From assembly GCA_902782965.1 (NCBI GenBank), contig CACZPG010000177.1:1-19488 (forward strand): a stretch of DNA of 19,488 nucleotides. Reading direction: 5' to 3'. Under the pieces are notes generated by a model that was not told where the DNA came from, made no database searches, and was given only the letters and a program-made list of their open reading frames with translations. Source of the DNA: an uncultured Lachnospiraceae bacterium (GTDB lineage Bacteria > Bacillota > Clostridia > Lachnospirales > Lachnospiraceae). Both the position numbers and the translations under genes were made by a program. Of this stretch, positions 15,163-19,488 are shown piece after piece (positions within the stretch are counted from its first letter, which is position 1; every line of letters begins with the position of its first letter).

Positions 15163-15168
15163 TGGGAG

Positions 15169-17556
15169 ATGCTGACCAGCAAAATAAGAGTATATGGAAT
15201 AGTTCAGGGCGTTGGCTTCAGACCATTTGTCAGCCGGATATGCCTTGATAATAATATTAAGGGAACGGTGGCTAATAAAGGTTCCTATGTAGAAATATTT
15301 GCGCAGGGCGATAATGTTCCGAATCTTCTCAGTTCACTCGAGTATGCCCCGCCTGAGAGAGCACTTATCCTGAATATCATCACAAAGGAAATTGATATTC
15401 CGGAATTTGCTTCCTTTGAAATTATAGAAAGCGAGAAAGATTCAGGGGATATTTTCGTATCACCGGATATCGCCATTTGTGATAAATGTAAGAAGGAACT
15501 GTATGATCCGAATAACAGAAGATACATGCATCCATTTATTAACTGTACGAACTGTGGTCCGCGCCTTACGATTCTCGAGTCCATGCCTTATGACAGAGAA
15601 CGAACCAGTATGAAACAATTCGCCATGTGCCCTGAGTGTGAATATGAATACACTCATCCCGAGACCAGGCGTTACGATGCACAGCCCGTATGTTGTCCGG
15701 ATTGCGGTCCGGAGGTTTATCTTCTGAGAAGAGATGAAGCCACAGGTAAACTTGTAATTACCGATGAGAAAGGTCATGATGCAATATCCGAAGCAAGGAA
15801 AGCAATTACAGAGGGCAGGATATGTGCTGTTAAAGGAATCGGAGGTTTCCATCTATGCTGTGATGCGAAGAATGAGAAAGCTGTAGCAAGACTGCGAACC
15901 CTTAAGAACCGACCTATGAAACCCTTCGCTGTTATGATGAAGGATGTGGATACGGTTAAGAGGGAGTGTCAGATAAAGAGTCAGGAAATGTATGAGTACC
16001 TGACAGGATATCAGAAACCGATTATTCTGTTTGAGAAGAAAGACGGCTCGAGTCTTGCACCGTCAGTTGCTCCGGACAATACCAAGGTCGGTGTAATGCT
16101 TCCCTATACTCCATTGCATATGCTGCTTTTTGATCATATGGACGAGCCGGAAATTTCGGACTGTCTTATTATGACAAGTGCTAATGCCTCAGGCGCTCCA
16201 ATCTGCAGGACTGATGAGGATGCTATAAATGAAATTTCAGGATTTACGGATGTGGTTCTTTCGAATAACAGAACCATAAGAACAAGGGCAGATGACAGCG
16301 TTATGGATTTCTATAAAGGACATCCATATATGATAAGACGCTCCAGAGGGTTTGCACCACTGCCCATTATGCTGGACAGAGAAGTTGAAGGAAATGTACT
16401 TGCCATCGGAGGAGAGCTGAAGAATACATTTGCCATCGCGAAGAATTCTCTGATATATCCCTCGGCTTATGTGGGGGATATGGCCGACATAAGAACCGTA
16501 AATGCCCTTGAAGAGTCTATAGAAAGGATGAAAACTCTTCTGGAAGCCAATCCTTCTCTGGTGGTTTGTGACCTGCATCCTAAGTATAATACGACGACGG
16601 TTGCAGAATCTCTGGGACTTCCTGTTATGAAGATTCAGCATCACTATGCTCACATACTTTCGTGCATGGCAGAGAACAGTTATCTGGATGAAGTAATCGG
16701 AGTATCCTTTGACGGAACAGGATATGGAACCGATGGAACCATATGGGGAGGAGAATATCTTCTCTGCAGAACGGATGGCTTCGATAGACTTGGAAGCATA
16801 GCGCCTTTCATTCAGGTGGGAGGAGATATGTCTTCTAAGGAAGGCTGGAGAATTGCTGCATCGATACTTGGTGGGTTTGCTAAAGAGAACGTTCAACCTT
16901 CAGATACAGGAGAAGAAAGAACCGGAAATACCCTTAGCAGGAATGACATTTGTCAGGGACTTGGTATCTGTTCCGATATGGAATATGGCCTTCTTCAAAA
17001 AATGTCTGCAGCAGGAATCAACAGTGTTATGTCAACCAGTGCAGGAAGGCTGTTCGATGCAGTAAGTGCTGTGCTGGGAATAAGGCGAAGCTCTACCTTT
17101 GAAGGCGAAGCGGCAACTTCACTTATGTTTGCTGCAGAAAGATACATAAAGAAGAATAGCTTAGGGGATAAGCTTGATAAAGATAAGTATTATGATAAAA
17201 TAATATGTTCCGGAGTATATGGTCAGGGACTCAGTGAAGTCTCAGATTCAAACGACCTTGTAAGGTTCATGGCAAATGAAAAACTAAATGGAAGAACCTC
17301 AGAGGAACTGGCACTTATGTTTCATCTGAAACTTGCAGAAATGATATCCGGGAAAGTAATCGTATACAGTGAACAGACAGGGATTAAAACAGCAGCTCTT
17401 TCGGGAGGCGTATTTCAGAATACACTTCTGTTAGCTGGTGTTGAAGATATATTAACAAGAGCCGGTATCAGGGTGCTTCGTCACAGTCTTATTCCACCGA
17501 ATGATGGAGGATTGGCTGTAGGACAGGCGCTTGCCGGATTATTTCAAGTAAAATAA
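15169..17556 (+). CDS. hypF: carbamoyltransferase HypF, Fe(CN)2CO cyanide synthesis
   Basis: HypF turns carbamoyl phosphate and ATP into a carbamoyl adenylate and passes the carbamoyl group to the C-terminal Cys of HypE, the source of the cyanide ligands of [NiFe]-hydrogenases. At 795 aa it has all four parts: an N-terminal acylphosphatase domain (YGIVQGVGFRPF near residue 8), two zinc fingers C104-x2-C107-x18-C126-x2-C129 and C154-x2-C157-x18-C176-x2-C179, a YrdC-like domain (KGIGGFHLCCDA, LKNRPMKPFAVM), and a Kae1-like carbamoyltransferase domain with HHYAHILSCMAE (near 490), FDGTGYGTDGTIWGGEYL and LSGGVFQNTLLL. It appears intact. The frame stays open upstream through the palindromic element, but the ribosome site at 15157 and the family N-terminus fix the start here. 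It is followed 17 nt later by hypC. Confidence 0.95.
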   Translation: MLTSKIRVYGIVQGVGFRPFVSRICLDNNIKGTVANKGSYVEIFAQGDNVPNLLSSLEYAPPERALILNIITKEIDIPEFASFEIIESEKDSGDIFVSPDIAICDKCKKELYDPNNRRYMHPFINCTNCGPRLTILESMPYDRERTSMKQFAMCPECEYEYTHPETRRYDAQPVCCPDCGPEVYLLRRDEATGKLVITDEKGHDAISEARKAITEGRICAVKGIGGFHLCCDAKNEKAVARLRTLKNRPMKPFAVMMKDVDTVKRECQIKSQEMYEYLTGYQKPIILFEKKDGSSLAPSVAPDNTKVGVMLPYTPLHMLLFDHMDEPEISDCLIMTSANASGAPICRTDEDAINEISGFTDVVLSNNRTIRTRADDSVMDFYKGHPYMIRRSRGFAPLPIMLDREVEGNVLAIGGELKNTFAIAKNSLIYPSAYVGDMADIRTVNALEESIERMKTLLEANPSLVVCDLHPKYNTTTVAESLGLPVMKIQHHYAHILSCMAENSYLDEVIGVSFDGTGYGTDGTIWGGEYLLCRTDGFDRLGSIAPFIQVGGDMSSKEGWRIAASILGGFAKENVQPSDTGEERTGNTLSRNDICQGLGICSDMEYGLLQKMSAAGINSVMSTSAGRLFDAVSAVLGIRRSSTFEGEAATSLMFAAERYIKKNSLGDKLDKDKYYDKIICSGVYGQGLSEVSDSNDLVRFMANEKLNGRTSEELALMFHLKLAEMISGKVIVYSEQTGIKTAALSGGVFQNTLLLAGVEDILTRAGIRVLRHSLIPPNDGGLAVGQALAGLFQVK

Positions 17557-17573
17557 ATTGGAGGATACTAAAA

Positions 17574-17786
17574 ATGTGCGTAGGTTTATCAGGAAAAGTA
17601 GTAGGAGTTAAGGATGGCATGGCTGTGATCGATGCTTCCGGCGCAACCAGAGAAGTATCTGCAGAGCTTCTGGATGATCTGGAACCCGGAGATTATGTAA
17701 TGGTACATGCAGGAATGGCAATAGCCAAAATTACTGAAGATGAAGATAGTGAATCTGAAGAAATCATGAATTCACTTCTTGCGTAA
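17574..17786 (+). CDS. hypC: hydrogenase assembly chaperone HypC
   Basis: A 70-aa HypC/HybG/HupF family chaperone. It binds HypD, carries the Fe(CN)2CO unit through its N-terminal cysteine, and hands it to the hydrogenase large-subunit precursor. Met1-Cys2-Val-Gly-Leu-Ser at the start is the family signature. A beta-barrel-like core (GKVVGVKDGMAVIDASG, LEPGDYVMVHAGMAI) and an acidic C-terminal helix follow. GGAGG precedes the start. Its natural client is not visible in the window, so either a [NiFe]-hydrogenase lies elsewhere or the chaperone serves something else. Confidence 0.95.
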   Translation: MCVGLSGKVVGVKDGMAVIDASGATREVSAELLDDLEPGDYVMVHAGMAIAKITEDEDSESEEIMNSLLA

Positions 17787-17788
17787 TC

Positions 17789-17816
17789 AGTCAAAGTCTG
17801 GTAGAACTTCCTGACT
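17789..17816 (+). other. hairpin in the hypC-hypD gap
   Basis: AGTCA (17789-17793) plus AAGT (17794-17797) pair with ACTT (17806-17809) and TGACT (17812-17816), leaving a 2-nt CC bulge and an 8-nt loop. No T tract follows, so it is not a typical terminator. It could be an mRNA-processing or stability element that sets the hypC to hypD ratio, or be without function. Confidence 0.4.
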
Positions 17817-17844
17817 CGAAAAATGTATAAAAAGAGGAATAAAG

Positions 17845-18888
17845 ATGAATGAAATAATAGAAAAAGCCATCAGTAAAATCAAAAGCTATGATGGTCCTAA
17901 GATCAGAATCATGGAGGTCTGTGGTACACAGACTCATGAGATATTCAGACTGGGTATCAGAAATATTCTTCCGGAGAACATGGAGCTTATTTCCGGCCCG
18001 GGGTGTCCGGTGTGTGTAACCCCTGTAGGATACATAGATGAGGCAATATATCTTGCTACAGAGAAGAACTGTATTATATGTACCTTCGGCGATCTTATCA
18101 GGGTTCCGGGAACTAAGACCAGTCTTGCCGGAGTGAGACCTGAGGGAGCGGACATCAGGATAGTTTATTCACCCCTGGACAGTCTGGAGATAGCGAAAGA
18201 AAATCCGGACAGAGAAGTAGTTTTTCTTGCAGTTGGTTTTGAGACGACTACTCCTTCCTCCTGCGTAGCAGTAAGAAAAGCGAAGGAAGAGGGAATAAGC
18301 AATTTCTCAATTCTTACTGCCAATAAAACCATGCCAAATGCTTATCAGGCACTTAAGTTATCAGCAGATGCATTTCTATATCCGGGACATGTTCATGCAA
18401 TAACCGGAGAGAAGGACTGCAGATATATGCTGGAGCATGACGGTGTATCCGGAGTTATTACAGGTTTTACAGCTGCAGAACTCCTTACCTCACTGGCGGT
18501 GATAGCCGAGAATGCAGGGAAAGGCAAGCCTTATTTTGTGAACTGCTATCCTCGTGTGGTGAAGCCGGAGGGGAATCCTGCTGCCATGAAGATAATGGAA
18601 GAAATCATGGAACCCTGTGATTCTGAGTGGCGCGGTCTCGGAGTAATCCCTATGTCAGGCACCAGACTTCGTGAAGAGTATAGTGATTTTGACGCAAGAA
18701 TCAAACTGAAGGTTCCTGAGATAAAAGGTAAGCCGAATCCTGCCTGCCGATGCGGAGATGTTCTGCAGGGTAAATGTAAGCCTTCAGACTGCAAAGTGTT
18801 CGGAAAAGGCTGTACCCCGGAGCATCCGATAGGAGCCTGCATGGTATCCAACGAAGGGGCCTGCTCGGCATATTACAGTTATTCTTAA
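17845..18888 (+). CDS. hypD: hydrogenase maturation protein HypD
   Basis: A 347-aa [4Fe-4S] protein that forms the scaffold complex with HypC and HypE, on which iron receives its cyanide ligands and CO. The conserved cysteines are visible: C26 in EVCGTQTHEIFR, and C54 and C57 in GPGCPVCVTP. Further family motifs are FGDLIRVPGT, VFLAVGFETTTPS, NKTMPNA, FLYPGHVHAITG and NCYPRVVKPEGNP. The C-terminal cluster region begins CRCGDVLQGKC and ends with GACMVSNEGACSAYY. Length is normal. GAGGA precedes the start. It lies 58 nt from hypC and 106 nt from hypE, a looser spacing than in the nitrogenase-like operon. Confidence 0.96.
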   Translation: MNEIIEKAISKIKSYDGPKIRIMEVCGTQTHEIFRLGIRNILPENMELISGPGCPVCVTPVGYIDEAIYLATEKNCIICTFGDLIRVPGTKTSLAGVRPEGADIRIVYSPLDSLEIAKENPDREVVFLAVGFETTTPSSCVAVRKAKEEGISNFSILTANKTMPNAYQALKLSADAFLYPGHVHAITGEKDCRYMLEHDGVSGVITGFTAAELLTSLAVIAENAGKGKPYFVNCYPRVVKPEGNPAAMKIMEEIMEPCDSEWRGLGVIPMSGTRLREEYSDFDARIKLKVPEIKGKPNPACRCGDVLQGKCKPSDCKVFGKGCTPEHPIGACMVSNEGACSAYYSYS

Positions 18889-18994
18889 GTGATTTGAGAC
18901 TAAACACAATGTAATAGGATTTTTGAGACTTACATCATAATCTTGCATCATAAATATATAACAAATATATATAATAAATAATGGAGATAAATAA

Positions 18995-19488
18995 ATGTCA
19001 GATAGAATAGTAACACTCGCTCATGGAGCCGGAGGACGTCAGACCTCAGAATTAATAGAGGAAGTATTTAAAGCACATTTCTCAAATCCACTGTTTACAG
19101 CAGATGATGCTGCTGTACTCTCTGTGGGAGATGGAAGAATAGCAATGTCAACAGATGGATTCATTGTTTCTCCTTACGAATTCAATGGTGGCAATATAGG
19201 TAAACTTAGTATATGCGGAACTGTGAATGACCTTGCATGTATGGGGGCTAAGCCGCTTTACATGACCTGCTCATTTGTAATCGAGGAAGGCTTCCCTCTT
19301 GATAAACTTGAGGAAATCGCAGGGTATATGGAAAGAACTGCTGCTGAGGCAGGAGTTAAGATAGTAGCCGGAGATACAAAGGTTGCCGGCAAAGGTCAGG
19401 TGGATAAGATATTTATCACTACAACAGGTATCGGAAAACTTCAGGATGATTTCAAAACCTCCGGAGCATTTGCAAAACCGGGAGATGC
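18995..19488 (+). CDS. hypE: hydrogenase maturation protein HypE, 5' part (cut by window end)
   Basis: HypE dehydrates the carbamoyl group on its C-terminal cysteine to a thiocyanate, consuming ATP, and donates cyanide to the HypCD complex. About 164 codons are visible and the frame is still open at the window edge, so the C-terminal Cys motif cannot be checked. The N-terminal AIRS-family features are clear: LAHGAGGRQTSELIEEVF, FTADDAAVLS, MSTDGFIVSPYEF, GGNIGKLSICGTVNDLACMG, EGFPLDKLEEIAGYM and IVAGDTKV. GGAG (18983-18986) precedes the start by 8 nt. The upstream 106 nt is very AT-rich and could hold its own promoter (TTGCAT at 18943, TATATA at 18966, 17-nt spacer), but AT bias makes this weak. 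Confidence 0.95.
   Translation, partial: MSDRIVTLAHGAGGRQTSELIEEVFKAHFSNPLFTADDAAVLSVGDGRIAMSTDGFIVSPYEFNGGNIGKLSICGTVNDLACMGAKPLYMTCSFVIEEGFPLDKLEEIAGYMERTAAEAGVKIVAGDTKVAGKGQVDKIFITTTGIGKLQDDFKTSGAFAKPGD

Noticed and set aside
16237..16896. 219-codon open frame on the - strand under hypF
   Set aside because: Antisense to conserved HypF motifs; no ribosome site or recognisable domain.
18943..18975. Separate promoter for hypE
   Set aside because: TTGCAT and TATATA/TATAAT are present, but the stretch is almost pure A/T, so such matches are expected by chance; mentioned only within the hypE entry.

Overview
All genes in this 19.5 kb window lie on the + strand. Codon use is AT-leaning, Shine-Dalgarno sites are strong, gene spacing is tight, and the gene families point to an anaerobic Firmicute, most likely Lachnospiraceae (Butyrivibrio/Roseburia-like). 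The taxonomic placement is inference from style and content, not from a marker gene.

Left part (1-3399): surface polysaccharide genes. After a hairpin-rich leader come a polyprenyl-phosphate sugar-1-phosphate transferase (175-1554) and two family-2 glycosyltransferases (1608-2582 and 2638-3399), with a terminator-like hairpin between the two glycosyltransferases. Next (3420-5710) is an overlapping pair: a two-TM protein of unknown function, then a membrane-anchored protein joining a solute-binding-like region to a VWA domain with an intact MIDAS. A strong intrinsic terminator (5921-5955) closes this part.

Centre (6004-14870): an apparent operon opening with a TM1266-type 'iron-only hydrogenase system regulator' and HydE, the radical SAM enzyme of [FeFe]-hydrogenase H-cluster assembly. 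Two tandem, diverged nitrogenase-like sets follow, each in the order NifH-like, NifD-like, NifK-like. They are separated by a small membrane protein with an acidic tail. Both NifH-like proteins keep the P-loop and the two [4Fe-4S] cysteines. The NifD/NifK-like proteins keep part of a P-cluster-type cysteine set but lack residues aligned with the FeMo-co ligands. They are therefore unlikely to be classical nitrogenase, and I can place them in no characterised branch.

Right part (14899-19488): a ~219-bp near-perfect palindromic, MITE-like element, then hypF, hypC, hypD and the 5' part of hypE (cut by the window end). HypCDEF build the Fe(CN)2CO unit of [NiFe]-hydrogenases. No hydrogenase structural gene and no hypA/hypB is visible here.

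The notable result is the neighbourhood. Two machineries that make or handle Fe-CO/CN organometallic units (HydE/TM1266 and HypCDEF) bracket a duplicated nitrogenase-like reductase system of unknown substrate. This could be an undescribed metallocofactor or reductase system; function is inference only.
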